Shown here piece by piece: positions 47,155 to 59,815 of a stretch of 64,000 bases of DNA. The DNA comes from Alitta virens (Eukaryota; Annelida; Polychaeta; Phyllodocida; Nereididae), in the NCBI GenBank assembly GCA_932294295.1, contig OW028579.1, positions 36,277,362-36,341,361 on the forward strand. The letters run 5' to 3'. The notes under the pieces are model-generated. The model did no database searches and was not told the origin of the DNA. It worked only from the letters and a program-made list of their open reading frames with translations. Position 1 is the stretch's first letter; each line of letters opens with the position of its first letter. The position numbers and the translations under genes were made by a program.

Positions 47155-48035
47155 AGCCCCATTCAAACTATCCCGTGTAAGACAGAAGAGTGACAACGGA
47201 CGTCCAAGACAGACTATATGTGCTCACTCCTACCTCTGTTAATCACGGTGTAAGTGAGCTTTCGTGGAGCATCTGTCGAACCCTCGGCAGACATCGTTCG
47301 GTCGCTCGGTGAGTGGTCCACGCCTAAGGAGGAGAGGGCTATAGATGGACACGGTGCCAGTGCAGACGGTGGTGGATGTGGGTGGGTGATTAGGGCTTTA
47401 CGTCCTGTATTTCTGCACCATTTGGGCTAATTAGGACAGGCAGAGACCATGGCAATGAGACGAAGAATGAAACAGCCATCCAACTTAGGCTCGACCGGGA
47501 ATCGAACCCGGGACCCAGTGGTTGGAAGCCCAGAGCACTACCTCTGAGCTAGGCCCCCGCCCCCAGTGCAGACGGTCGACAGAAAAAAGGACGGGCAGGC
47601 CACAGAGGTCCGCCAAGCATCTCCAGAGCATTCCACGAGCTGTACAAGATTAAACTCGAGTGGATGGAGAGTATACATGAATGGAAAGCCTCCCTGGGTA
47701 CCCACAAGTGAGTACAAGTGGCCGCGAATGGCCACGGATGTCCGTAGACCACTCGCTAATCGCTCGCCAAGTGATTCCCATTAAAAAGGTTAACAATTTT
47801 ACTCATCAAACATCTGCCAAATTTTTAAACATGCTTAAAAATTGTTGCCCTCTCCACAGATATTCGCGAGTGATCTAGAGGGACCAGGAGTGTTCTACGG
47901 ATTAGCACGAGTATCCTTAAACGCTTGGCGAGTGAATGACGTATGGACAAGGATAAACAGGAGTCAACATTTTTCGTCATCCGCACTCACTCGCCATCCC
48001 CACTTGAGACAGTGTGAATGCCCCTTTAATAGTTA
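47155..48035. mobile_element. Non-autonomous DNA element with a nested SINE
   Basis: The left end AAGCCCCATTCAAACTATCC and the right end, read inverted (AAAGGGGCATTCACACTGTC), are similar terminal repeats. The body is more G+C-rich than its surroundings and rich in CGCTCG/CACTCG motifs. It contains a SINE at 47371-47562. No transposase is encoded. Confidence 0.65.
47371..47562 (-). mobile_element. tRNA-derived SINE, family 1, with 14-bp target-site duplication
   Basis: A full-length copy with well-kept boxes (minus strand CTAGCTCAGAGGTAGTGC; GGGTTCGATTCCC). CCAGTGCAGACGGT occurs on both sides, at 47357-47370 and 47563-47576, as expected of LINE-driven retroposition. Confidence 0.93.
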
Positions 48036-48039
48036 AATT

Positions 48040-48734
48040 ATGTCCCAACATGCGAGTGAACGCAAAAAAATGCTCAGCAAAAGTTTTAGGGATTTGGAGG
48101 TATAATTGTGAAAAGTCTACAGCAAAGTAATTCTAATTTGAATTTTTGATCATTGAAGCAATTATCAGAAAAAGGTCTTATCATGGACATTGATATAATA
48201 TTTTTTTGCAACTTCGAACCATCACCATGGGAAGTGCTAAAGCGAATCAGCAAAAATAGCAGAATAAATAGAAAAAGACCTCATGTGGTCTACAAATGTT
48301 TTCACCCACCTCAATTTAGTCAACAGGCATACTCCTATCCAACTGAAAGCTCCTTTGAACTACACTCAACTCAATATAACTTATATGTGATAGGCATGCT
48401 AACACAATGTCATTGCCAATGTACTTTGATTTGATAAAATGTAATAAAATAAGTTATAACTTACACGATGACCTATTAACAGTCCAGTAGATCATGACAT
48501 TACTTGAATGACAAAGGGACTGTCTGGGTGGCTGACTGGTTTGTAAGTTAAAAATGCAACTTACATCGATCCATATCAGTTATCCCATGGTCATCAATGA
48601 ATTTGTTACAAGATTGTCACAGTTCTTCTGTGTTTGTGATATTATATTTGTGTAGGTCGTTGAGGTACTTTATATACATTTTATAGTCCTAAGACTACTA
48701 AACGTATTCTGAAGGAGATTTTGTATGGCTTGGC
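48040..48734. other. Stretch without an assigned feature
   Basis: It includes an open frame at 48153-48434 with no recognisable family and no splice support. Nothing else was seen. Confidence 0.4.
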
Positions 48735-48830
48735 AAGACTTCACTCGACTGATCGACAGACATACTGACAGCTAGACCGACTGACCGACAGACTGACTCA
48801 CTGACTGATCGACAGACACACTGGGATATA
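48735..48830. repeat. Degenerate (GACT/GACA)n tetranucleotide repeat
   Basis: Repeated CTGACTGACCGACAGAC-type phrases. A purer (GACT)n run occurs at 49325-49385 and a short one near 48978. Confidence 0.8.
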
Positions 48831-48839
48831 TTTAATGAT

Positions 48840-49320
48840 TTATTAACTTTATAATTATAATATTGTAAAGGCAAATATGCCATAGGCATCAGCCTACCAT
48901 GTATGTACGTGAAGCTTCTTGAAATGATTATTATTAATGTATGTATATATGAAAACAATGATTTGATTTTGATTTGACTGACTGACTGTGTGTGTGTGTG
49001 TTATTGTTTAACGCCTCATCAGCACCTGAGTGGGCTATGTAGAGGCTCTCTAGGTTAAGATTGATTATCTATATTTGGTAGGAGAAACCAGAAGGATGTA
49101 AAAAAATCAATAATTGTCTGCATTGGATATCCGGTAAAGAGATGTTATAAGGTAGTAGCTTGAAACAAAGGTCTTCTAATGCATTGTAAGTGGGTGCAAT
49201 CTAATAAAATGTTTTATGCTGGAGCAGCTTGTGCAATGCGCACTGCCCTGTTTTAGCCACTGGGGATCGAGGACTTCACCCCAAGTGTTTCCACCCTCGC
49301 CGCGTAGAGGCCCAGGACCT
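48840..49320. other. Probable old repeat, unassigned
   Basis: The segment TTGTTTAACGCCTCATCAGC through GCCGCGTAGAGGCCCAGGAC is more G+C-rich than its flanks and is bounded by GACT runs on both sides. This looks like a SINE- or LINE-tail context, but no second copy was found here. Confidence 0.3.
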
Positions 49321-49324
49321 TCAA

Positions 49325-49385
49325 GGGCTACTGACTGACTGACTGACTGACTGACTGACTGAATGACTGAATGACTGACTCAATC
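49325..49385. repeat. (GACT)n microsatellite
   Basis: About twelve CTGA/GACT units with a few ATGA variants. Confidence 0.92.
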
Positions 49386-49989
49386 AACTGCCTTATAAAC
49401 ATGTCTTGCAGACATACTTCTGACAGGGGTCAGGAACGCCCCAAATGATTATCTTCAGGGTGCACCACCTGCCATCACTTTATTTCATAACAAATACAGT
49501 CACTGTGAATGACTTATTAACCTATTGTAAACACAATCACTAAAACATTCTTTCTTATCTACAATAGCTTCCAGGTGATGGCCCCTTGACAATGAAAACT
49601 TTTTACATGACCTTTTGATAAAGTCAAGATGAGATGATGCACCTGTAGCAGTCTGACATATATGACATTAACTTACCTGTCTGTTATTTCATCACTTGGA
49701 AATCCGGGCCTTAAATGGTTATCATTTCATTCCCTTAGCACCCAAGCATGAACTGATACATTAGCTGATATTATGCATGCATTCACAGGGACTTTTTTTT
49801 TAAATGACCTTTTTAGTCGACTGAAAACTTTTTAATGCTCAGCGAACAAAGTTCTTCCAAATGTATTCGTTTTAATTAATATAGGATCCAATATGCCTTA
49901 TGGCATCTGTTTCCTTTTTTATGAACAGTATACTTGTATGTCGTCCTTATATATAGATATGATTGTATTTTTGTACTAAGATAAAATAA

Positions 49990-50520
49990 ATTTTCAATTT
50001 CAAAAAAGGGTTATTGTTATCATCAATATAAATGTCCGTCCAACGGGTGGTCGGGTATAACACTTTCGTTTCCGGAGCAGAACTCTTAACACTGATGCAC
50101 TTACCCTAACGAAATTGTGTACAGTAATACTCTGTATGGCCTAGTGGTCCCTTTTGATAGTCACATTGACATACGTAAGTTACGTTTTACCAAATATGGA
50201 AAAAATAAATATTTGGAGCAGAACTGTAACACTACTACACCTACATGGTTAACACTTTGCCATGATATGTCTAAAACAGTTTATTAGAGCCTTTTGGGGG
50301 TTTCCTGGCTGTAAATACAAAAGAATTATTCAAATAAGGGAAAATAGGGAAAATTCGTACTTTTCCTTACCTCATTATTAAAGCCACTATTTACCTTACA
50401 TGACTGAAAGTTTGTTAATGCCAAATCTAAATTATAGTATTTGCACTTTTCAAGCTTCATTTTAACCTTCATTTCATGCTGTGTATATACTTATGGAAAT
50501 CCAGCAAGGGAAGTGGGAAT
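49990..50520 (+). repeat. Composite dispersed repeat E (copy 2)
   Basis: ATGTCCGTCCAACGG, then AACACTTTCGTTTCCGGAGC, ATGCACTTACCCTAACGAAA and later TATTTGGAGCAGAACTGTAA and CCTTTTGGGGGTTTCCTGGC. The order matches copies 1 and 4. Confidence 0.7.
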
Positions 50521-51179
50521 TTTTGGTTGGGGGAACTCGTAGCCCGGTGGCCGGCCACACAGGATCAGCTTAGCGAAATAATTTAAGTTTCAAGTAACTT
50601 CAAAACTATATATTTATCCAAATATTCCATAACATGAATATTAAATATCTTTAATGTATTCTATCGTATGATTAACTTTACTCTATATTTTTGTGTTTGA
50701 CGGTATTTAATGAATATTGCACCCTTAAGTCCAATTGGATTTGGGCATTCCAAAACTCATACACACACAATTTTGGATATCGGCCCTGCATAAAAATTGG
50801 ATGATGAAGACAATCTGTGGTGTAGGGCCATCATTCGGTGGCAGGGCCATGAGTTGGCAGGCAATTCACCTGGACATATGGTCCCAGCCCTGGAAGGTTA
50901 GCTGGCCCCTTTATGGACAAGTTTGGCCCCAAATTAAAAACCAGGAAGACTGGTCCTTTTCCATGAAGCTTCAGCCCACAGGAGCTTGACCCAAGAAAGG
51001 AAGTTAGCCCCTTCACCAGAGAGATATGCCCAAGAAAATAGCTCCAGGTTGTATATACAGTGTCAATGGCCCAAGTTATCTATGGACACTTCACCTGAAC
51101 CTTAGGTCACTGGGTTCATTTCGGAATACTTGAACCTAGGACCAACTAAGGCTATATCTTTAAAATTCTAATTATTGTA

Positions 51180-51660
51180 GAGTAAATCCAAAATAAAGAA
51201 TTATATAGCAATGTCATTGGGAAAGCTGTAGCATTGCAGAGCTACCCCTGTTTTTCGGTCAGCCCCCCCCCCCCCCCATTCAATCACTGGGAAAATCTGA
51301 AAAACTGCTAAAAATTGTGTTTCTGGAGCAGAACTCCTGCACTAATGCACTTACCCGACAAAATTTCATGTGGTATTACTCTATAAAGACTAGTTTCGCC
51401 TTTTATGGTCACATTGACTAAGCTCGGATGTGTTTTAAATTGTTTTAGAAAAAACGATTTGTTATTTATTTATTTTATTTTCCAGACCAGATTCACTCAC
51501 TGCTGTGCATAAATGCATACAAAAACTTGTCATTATATGTCTAAAATAGTGTAGAGATACATTTTTGGGGTTTCATGCCCATTAATCCTTACTTTCCCCT
51601 TCATTCAGATAACATCACCAAAGTGGTTACCTATGGTAAAAGAAGGTTGTCTGTCTGTCT
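51180..51660 (+). repeat. Composite dispersed repeat E (copy 3)
   Basis: GTGTTTCTGGAGCAGAACTC, ATGCACTTACCCGACAAAAT, TTTATGGTCACATTGACTAA and TTTTTGGGGTTTCATGCCCA follow the family order; a poly-C run (51267-51280) lies upstream. Confidence 0.65.
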
Positions 51661-52137
51661 GTCTAACTGTCTAGCATGAATAGGCAATAGCATAATCAAT
51701 ATATGGCATTATTGATATTTTCCTTTATGCTGTCATGTTGACATAGTAGTATATCTCTATTTTGTCTTTTTTCTTGATTATATCTTTACTTTCCATTTTA
51801 TTTCAAGCAAGCATTATACATAGGCATACCCAGCCAGAAAACATTAGGTGGGGTTTTTTTTCTGTGGGAAATCACAAACCACATCAACTGTGGATTATAT
51901 AAATGTATATAATATTTATTTCTGCACTAGCTGACTCTCATTTGGTGTATGTATGTCTATGCTAGAAATGATTTGGTGACAGACCAATTATATTTCTGAT
52001 CATGTACAGAATAGGGCATTGACCCATTGCTACTCACCCCTGATAGTATACATGAATACACTTCATTGTAAGCAATAACCAAAATGCTGGGAAAGACTTG
52101 TTAATAGCTTCTGGCAATAAATTGGAATATACAACTT

Positions 52138-52201
52138 TGGCAATAAATTGGCAATAAATTGGCAATAAATTGGCAATAAATTGGCAATAAATTGGCAATA
52201 A
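52138..52201. repeat. 11-bp tandem repeat (TGGCAATAAAT)n
   Basis: Nearly six exact head-to-tail units. Confidence 0.93.
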
Positions 52202-52209
52202 AGTAAAGG

Positions 52210-53650
52210 TCATTTAAGTTCTTTGCTGCAATGACAGTACAAGATCTATACATACAACTAAACAATAGCAATTGGAAATATTGTGCTAGATTTATATTTA
52301 ATAGGATCAATAGAAGTCCAGGTCACATCGAACGTGACCATATGAATGAAGTGAAATTTTATTGCAGATTGTGTGACTGCGTTTGACTGGTGATAGCTCA
52401 GACTTGCCAGGTGACATCTTAACTGACAGGTGATAGCTTCCCATCATGACCTCAGACAATAAACAAAGACGACCTAGTAACTTCTTGAACTATGTAAGAT
52501 TTCATTTATAACCACTATCATATAACGCAAGGCATCTCATTTTATTCTCAAGGTTCATTGATGATAAATGTCTGTCTATATTGTGCAGTTAATCAACCTC
52601 AAAAGACTGAAAAACTAATTTTTTTTATTAATTACAAAAAATGGTGTATGTATATAATAAATCAAAATTTGGATCTTTTCATATTTGATATCTGAAGCGT
52701 GACATGAAGCACTGGTCTTCGTGCATCATTGTACTTTTTGTGGAATAACTCAAAATATATTGAGGTTAGGGCATCAATATGTTATTACAGTTGAATATAA
52801 AAGTGGGTATTGCGGACATGTTGGTACAAATTTGATGTCTGTATCTTGTATAGTCCTCGAGATAAAGGCATTTTTTACGATTTTCGGAGTGCAAAAAATG
52901 TTATTTTACAAAATGGCTTTGGGGCCTGGGTTTTTTTCATCATATTTTAATTTTTGGTATTGCTGCACTTCATAGACCTAAATGCCTCAGAAAATGATGA
53001 TGGAGCAAAACTTTCTGACAGTTTTTGAAAAAGAACCCACCCTAATGTATTGAAGGTATGAATGGCTACAAAATTTGGAAATAATGAAAAAAAAAATGTT
53101 TTCCCTTCTTTTCTGAAACCGAACTTAAACACTGAGTGTTCGAAATAAGCGGTACCCAGTTGTCTGAGAAAACAATTTTCTGCTAAGGATAATCAATTTT
53201 ATACCCCAACTAGTCCGCTGGATGACCAATTTATTTACTGAGTGCTTTAATAATGTGTGCGATCAATTTCTCCATTTTTTAACAGCATTCGGACAGGTGT
53301 GAATATATTAACAGCAAACCATCCGGATCAGATGAAAGCTATTTTGCATGGGAATATGCTTAACACACCATGCATACCTTCATAAGTCACCCTTTTTTTG
53401 CACACTGCTATTCATCAATTGCTATTCCCTTCAACTGTTGAAAAGTTACTGGATTTTTTGGTTGCTGATTTGCAGCATATTTATGGTATTTAAATTCGTT
53501 ATAGATTATTATGACACAGAAAGGATGAAACAAATTTCAAAATGTAGCTTAAAAAGTGAAAGTACAAAAATTTAGATATGTTATTCAAAATTTCACTCGC
53601 TGTCTTTAACATGGGGGTTTGAAGGAGTACCAAATTTTCATAATTTTCCC
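52210..53650. other. Stretch without an assigned gene
   Basis: AT-rich sequence with scattered short open frames and no conserved motif or clear repeat seen. Confidence 0.45.
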
Positions 53651-53659
53651 TTATTACAT

Positions 53660-53787
53660 GAAGAGCATGTCTCATGGACTTAGATCTGACTCTAAAACAC
53701 TGCAGGGAGAATGGTTTTGAATCCATGCACCCAGAGTCACTGACCCAGAAGCTGTCAACGCTATAACCATTTGGCTACATAGCCCCA
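53660..53787 (-). mobile_element. tRNA-like SINE head, third family
   Basis: On the minus strand GTAGCCAAATGGTTATAGCG resembles a Leu/Ser-type tRNA box A, and GCATGGATTCAAAACCAT resembles the T arm/box B, with a long variable-arm-like segment between. Mismatches in the stems argue against a working tRNA. Confidence 0.55.
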
Positions 53788-54298
53788 TTTTCAATTTATA
53801 ATAAACAAATAAATAAAACTCGCCTTGATTATTGATAATTTTGTAGAACAGCATGATTGCAAATAATGCCATTGTTTGTATGCTTTTTTTGTGTGTTTTT
53901 CTTCTTTGCACTTTATACAGCCAGAAATTCGGAGTGCTCTCAGCTGAGCATTGCTCAACTGGCCCAGACAAAAATATATATCATAAGCATGCAGACAACT
54001 GAACAGAGCTGCATGATGCAATGAAATCCCTTAATATATATTTCACATAAACTAACTTAATTGGCCCACCTGGGACAAAGAAATACAAATCTCTTTCGAT
54101 TGCACTAAAATATGACATATAATGATCAATAGGACTATAAATGGATGTCCAGGGACATGAATACAGCAACAATGTCCTACCTTATAGCACAGAACTATGT
54201 ACATTGATGTGTTAAACTAGCAGTAGCTTTCAAAACTGTGACATGCTGCACCCCAAGCAACTGGTTGTAGTATTATGTCTGGTTTAGAGATAAAGTCG

Positions 54299-54318
54299 TA
54301 GCAGCAGCAGCAGCAGCC
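54299..54318. repeat. (CAG)n short microsatellite
   Basis: Six GCA units. Confidence 0.85.
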
Positions 54319-54945
54319 TTGCAAGCAAAAACCATGCATCCTACCTTAGTCTGCTTCTGGACCATCCTCATATTCTTTGTTGTCTGACTCCCAACAAACG
54401 ACGCAGGCAAATAACAAGTGGTAGAAACTGAAACTGACCTTGGCCCCAGTATGCAAATGAGCCACATGCAGGGCTATAAATAGGTACACGACACTGTCAT
54501 TGGTTGATGCATCTTCTTTATAATTTAGGTGCATGGGAGTCGAGTATCCCAGGACTGAAGAGGGGTTCTGGTGCTGATGATGCAATAGCAGTTGGGAGGA
54601 GGCCAATAACCAAGTGCAGTCGGTGCAGGGGCGGATCCAGGTGCCACTATGAGGGATGGGGATTGGGGAGGACCGGAAATTAGGAATACAAGCTGTGAAC
54701 CTTTGACTCTCTGATTGGATAATTAATTATTGTACAATCCCAATATTGGGGAAAATAAGAATAAAAGTACAAGTACAAAAGGACATAAAAGTAATTTGAA
54801 AGATCATAAAAAGCTGCAAGGATCGGGACCAGCTTAAAAAGCTTTTGTTACTGCTAATTGCCATTATATGCTCATCAGACCACAGTTTAATAAAATTATT
54901 ATAAAGAGCTGTTCTAATAAATGCGACTTCTAGACCTACACCGGG

Positions 54946-55445
54946 TGCGTAATTATTATGCAAGTCGTGCTATTTTGAGGATATTTAAAAAAAAAAAGCA
55001 ATAAAGTGTCAGTGTGACTTGAAATCATTTTATTTACTCGTTGATGTTGCTATATGAGCAGGATATTGTCCGAGCGATCTGCTGTTCACTTAAGCGCGGT
55101 TATTTATTATAGGTTTTTCGTTGTGGATTACATCAGAGGACACTGCATAGGCCGAGTTGGCTGACCTGAAATTCGCGTGGGTTCAGGGGCAATTAAAGAA
55201 ATGCTAATGCCAAAATCTGTGTCGGGTGAAGATAATACTACAGTATACAAAATTGTATGGTCTAGAGATGAATATTAACAAAGTTGTGAGCGATTTTTGC
55301 CACCCATTTATCGATAGGATTTGCGCAAACTCAGCCTATGCAGTAAAAAAAAAAAAGGCGCTAAAGTGAACAGCTCAGTAGCTCTGGCAAGGGTTCCTAT
55401 ACAGTGAATATTTGGTCAAACTTAGGTGTGCATAATTATTATGCA
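54946..55445. mobile_element. 500-bp inverted-repeat element D
   Basis: Ends TGCGTAATTATTATGCA and TGCATAATTATTATGCA are themselves palindromes. Inner arms also pair: GCTGTTCACTTAAGCGC (about 55080) with GCGCTAAAGTGAACAGC (about 55355), and ACTGCATAGGCCGAGTT (about 55140) with AACTCAGCCTATGCAGT (about 55329). It is a fold-back MITE; the family is not recognised. Confidence 0.75.
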
Positions 55446-56106
55446 AGTATGTGTAGTTTGTCAGTAATTACCAGAAAGTTTGATGAAATTTGAAATATAT
55501 GATTGAATATTGCAGAATACATATCAGAAAAGCAGAGCAAACACAAATTTGAAACTTCAATGTATGTAACTCCAGTTTATGTAACATAATATACTCATAT
55601 TGTGTTATAAACAAATACATTTGTATTATATGTTAAATATTTATCCAATGTGCATGAAAACATTCAACGATAATGTTCCAACGTCCTTTTTATATCTGGC
55701 GTTTAGACCTATGACACAATAGATCTGTAACTGATATTACGAAAACTTGGTTTTTTGGGTGAAAATAATCAGGTCAAGGACCCAGGCAGGGTAGTCTTGC
55801 AGACTCTTTGATTTGATTGGTTGTTCAGTATGAAGAACCCGTGGGGGGCCTCTTCACTTATTTTAAATGAATTCGACCCAGAAAGGCTCATGCACAACTA
55901 ACCTAGGCAGTATTCACCTTAATTTTGGGTTAATATCTTGGTTACAACTTCCAAAGTTTATAAATTAAAGATTTAGGCATAATTGAACTTGTAACTATGG
56001 AGTATTACTGCAGTAAAGAAAGTAAACACATCGCTTGTTCACAGCTCAGGCGAACTATTTATAGAACACAGAGCCTACACTAAAAGAAAACTTCAATTCA
56101 CAACCA

Positions 56107-56195
56107 GGTTTGGTGGCCCAGTGGAGAGAGCACTCACAGTTAGAGTGTGGTGGCACTGTACATAGTGACAGTGGTTCGAATCCAGCTCAGTAAAA
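56107..56195 (+). mobile_element. tRNA-like SINE head (type II tRNA-like)
   Basis: GGTGGCCCAGTGGAGAGAGC (box A-like) and GTGGTTCGAATCCAGC (box B) are spaced as in a tRNA with a long variable arm. There is no acceptor stem match, so it is probably a SINE head. Confidence 0.5.
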
Positions 56196-57312
56196 ATATT
56201 TTCTTTCATCAAAGTTACAGTCACATAATATTATGTGACTGTTAATTAATTTGTAAGGACAAAATATTGCATAACAAGATGATTTGTTGAGCCTCTGACT
56301 GGCATTACGATATCCACACCATTTTGTTTCAAGCATTACAATTAAGCTTTTACTAAGTAAAACTCATACTTAACTTGCTATGGTGTCTCAGTTATAGCTA
56401 CAAATATAAACATTGCTTTCTTTATTGGCACCCATATTAATCATGTTATATAAGCACATTGTATCATTACTTATATTTTACAGCATTATTACTAGAATTA
56501 GATGTTTAATTGACTTCCTTTGTTGTTCAACCATGTGTGCATATTTAGTTTTACATTGTAACTTTTTATACATGTATGATCATAAACATTTATGTCGTAT
56601 TACATTCAATCATGTTCTGCCCACCAGTAAAGAGATGTTACATCTTTTATTTTATATCATATGTGCTTTAATACATTTGTTTATATTAAAGCTTCATTAT
56701 AAATGATCTTGTATATACATTCCTTTCATTTCACCCCAGACCATTCAACACTAAGTTATCTGCTTAGTGCCAATATGGAGCCTTCTGATGGCTCCATGGT
56801 CCCAATATCATGTACAATGACTGCTGTCTACTGCTAATATTGTTCACGTTGCCAGATATCTATTCTTTTTGTTTTAAAGAATTTTCTTGTTAATGGGGAA
56901 AACATTTTTGGAAAGCACATTCCAAGCCCTTTCATTAGAATATAGCATGATAGTGTGAACCTTATGGTTGAGGCATCAAGTGACCATGAATTATATGTGT
57001 ATGACATGATATAAGTTTTCTTATATTTTACAGCATTCGTGGTTGGAATCTGAACCTGCATGAATATACTGTTTCATCATGATTTTTTATTCATTTATGT
57101 TCATAATATTATGATAAACATTCCAAGACACATGGCTTATTAGTTCAGTGTAACAATTAATCACGTTGCATTTCATTTGTCCGGTGATTAAGGTCAGGGT
57201 TAAGACTGGAGTTACATTTAAGGTTGTACCTTTAATTAAGGATGGGGAAATGAAGCGTTCAACCTTGTTATCCTGTTATCTGAATGACTCAAATGGAAAT
57301 GTAGCTCTTTGG

Positions 57313-57346
57313 CCCTAAACCCTAACCCCAACCCTAACCCTAGCCC
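57313..57346. repeat. Short interstitial telomere-like repeat (CCCTAA)n
   Basis: CCCTAAACCCTAACCCCAAC followed by CCTAACCCTAGCCC gives about five imperfect TTAGGG-type units. Confidence 0.8.
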
Positions 57347-57459
57347 AAAGTACCATGTAGAGGTCATATTACATGTTGACATTTGATATTGTCTAGAACA
57401 TAACATTGACAGAAATCATTTCATATGGGTAAAACTTGTCATCATTCATTTTTAACCCT

Positions 57460-58300
57460 CAGCGAAAATAAAGTTCGATTAGGGTTTTTCTCATCATCAA
57501 TGTCCGTCTGTGCTTGGGCGGACGGGCGTAACACTTTCGTTTCCAGGAGCTGAACTCTAACACTAATGCACTTACCCTAACAAAATTTTGTACCGTAAAT
57601 ACTATAGAATTTTCAAAATAGGGAAAATTCCTACTTTTTCAAACCTCCATATAAAAGACACTATTAATCTTACATAAATGAAATTGTATCAATAAAATAT
57701 ATAAATTATAGTATTTTCACTTTTTAAACTTCATTTTGATATTCATTTCATTCTAATTACAAAATAATGGAAAATCTAAAAAAAATGCTAAAAATTGTGT
57801 TAAATTGTGTTTTCGGAGCAGAACTCCATCATTAATGCATTTACCCTAATAAAATAGTATATGGTATTTCTCTATATAGCTTAGCTGTGCAGTTTGATAG
57901 TCAAATTGACATATCTCAGCTGTGTTTTAAAATATTTTGAGAAAAATGAAAAAAAAAAACATGAATATTTCCGTTTTCAGAGCAGGACTTACACACTACT
58001 GCACCTACATGCGTACAAAACGTAGTAAGAATATGTCAAAAATGGTGTAGAGATACTTTTTTTGGGTTTCATGACCATATGACAGATAATTTTATATAAT
58101 AAGGAAAATATGTAAATTTGGTACTCTTTCAAACCCTCATATCAATGACTCTATGATCATAAATAACATTTTGCCAATGATATATCTAGATTATAGTACT
58201 TGCACTTTTAAGCTTCTTTTTGACATTTGTTTCATCTTTCTTTTTTTTGTTCATAATATTGGAAAATCTGGAAAAAATGCTAAAAATTGTGTTGCTTCCT
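57460..58300 (+). repeat. Composite dispersed repeat E (copy 4, longest)
   Basis: Contains TCATCATCAATGTCCGTCTG, CGTAACACTTTCGTTTCC, then GGAGC-AGAACTC phrases at about 57545, 57815 and 57975. Each is followed by TAATGCA(C/T)TTACCCTAA-like text and by GGAAAATCTGAAAAAATG-like text. The internal phrase repetition suggests it arose from tandem duplication of a smaller unit. Confidence 0.7.
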
Positions 58301-58309
58301 TCATATTCC

Positions 58310-59680
58310 TGAGCATCCCATACTTAGCAATGACAGCCATTAAATATTTGATCATAGTATTGCCATGGTCAACCCATTCAATAGTTTTTGTCTATAATTA
58401 GCAATTTTATAATAATTAGTTGCATGATGATCTATATTACTTTCACTTGACTCCAATACTTATTATTGTTTTCTTCATATACACCTGTAAAGTGTTTGGT
58501 TATAAATACTAATTTATATGCCATAGATTTAATACAAATCAGCAACCCAATCTAGATATATCATTGGCAATTCAGTAACTGAAGGGAATATGGCAATTGA
58601 TAATATATAGTTTCATCAGTTGCCACCTACATTTAAACAGCGAGCAAAAAAAATAAAAAATTTAAATATGTGTTTTGACTTATAAAGGCATTAAACTGGG
58701 TGTGTTGAGTACCATTCCATACAAAATAAACCTGTAAGATTTTGTATTTATTTGTATTTGGACTTTATTTATTTAAATACAAGTAAATAAAACCCTTGAA
58801 GGTTAATTTTGTATGAAATTATACCCAACATCTTTATGTGGCATAACATTATTGCTGAATTTCATATATATTCCTTAGGATCATTTTTTTTCCCATATAT
58901 GACTATTTTGGACATATAAATGATAATCTTAGTTGTTAAGGGAACATGCTAATGTGTTGATATTTTGGTGAACTCAATATTCCTTATTGTGCATAAAATC
59001 TTTAAAACAGAACAATTAAATGGCAAGAAAAGAATAGAATAGAGAATACTTTTTATGCTCACTTGGCGGGAGGGCTCTGAACATAATGGATTGCTGTTAA
59101 TATAGGGTTCCTGCAGGTTTACCTTCATAAGACGTAAGATATTTGTAGGACATTATAATATCATGCGCTCATGAAAAATAAGACCACTAATATAATAATA
59201 TACACCAATATATCTCATTTAATCTTCAAAAAAAACAATCAGGGTATTGGCTATTAAGCAATGAAATAAACACAGTTCTTGTGTATTTAAAGCAAGTTAA
59301 TAATTTCTATTCATTTATATTTACCAAATCGTCTGAATATTACAATGTAGATGTTAATATCCAAGTATATTTGCATATAATGCAGAATTATTATGCGCCT
59401 AGCTCATCAAAGTCAATGTAAGACTTAGTGGACAAAAGTAAGACTTAATACGGGCCATCATTTTTACGAAAATAAAGTAAGCCTTTTTCAGACTTTTTAT
59501 TACCCATGGGAACACTGTATTATTTTACACTTGACAGAATATAATAAACAAATGAAGAAATTCAAGAGTTAAAGAAATAGGACATCTTGGACTGTAATTA
59601 GCATGGTATAACATACTTTATAAACACTCAAGAAATAATATTTTTGTAAAACATAGCCAATATATGTCAGTGTGGCTATC
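58310..59680. other. Stretch without an assigned gene
   Basis: AT-rich. A palindrome-like TGCAGAATTATTATGCG at 59381 resembles an element D terminus without a partner nearby. No coding sequence was recognised. Confidence 0.4.
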
Positions 59681-59689
59681 ACAAGGCAC

Positions 59690-59815
59690 CACTAGGCCAT
59701 ATAGAGTGGTACTGTATAAAATTCCATTAGGGTAAGTGCATTAGTGGTAGAGTTCAGCTCTAGAAATGAAAGTGTGTGTTAGAGTTCTGCTCTGGAAATG
59801 AAAGTGTACAAACGC
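59690..59815 (-). repeat. Composite dispersed repeat E, inverted fragment
   Basis: TTAGGGTAAGTGCATTAGTG, GAGTTCAGCTCTAGAAATGA and GAGTTCTGCTCTGGAAATGA are inverse copies of the family's key phrases. Confidence 0.65.

Noticed and set aside
47371..47562. Possible functional tRNA gene (good box A and box B)
   Set aside because: The tRNA-like part is joined to a conserved SINE body, has a target duplication and recurs seven times; no clean acceptor stem.
47538..48036. Several overlapping ORFs of 60-70 codons on both strands
   Set aside because: They lie in the G+C-richer DNA element and SINE, in conflicting frames, without protein motifs.
48153..48434. 93-codon plus-strand ORF
   Set aside because: No recognisable family, no splice or promoter support; length is compatible with chance in this composition.
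56107..56195. Possible type II tRNA gene
   Set aside because: Boxes are good but the stems do not pair as a tRNA; more likely a SINE head.
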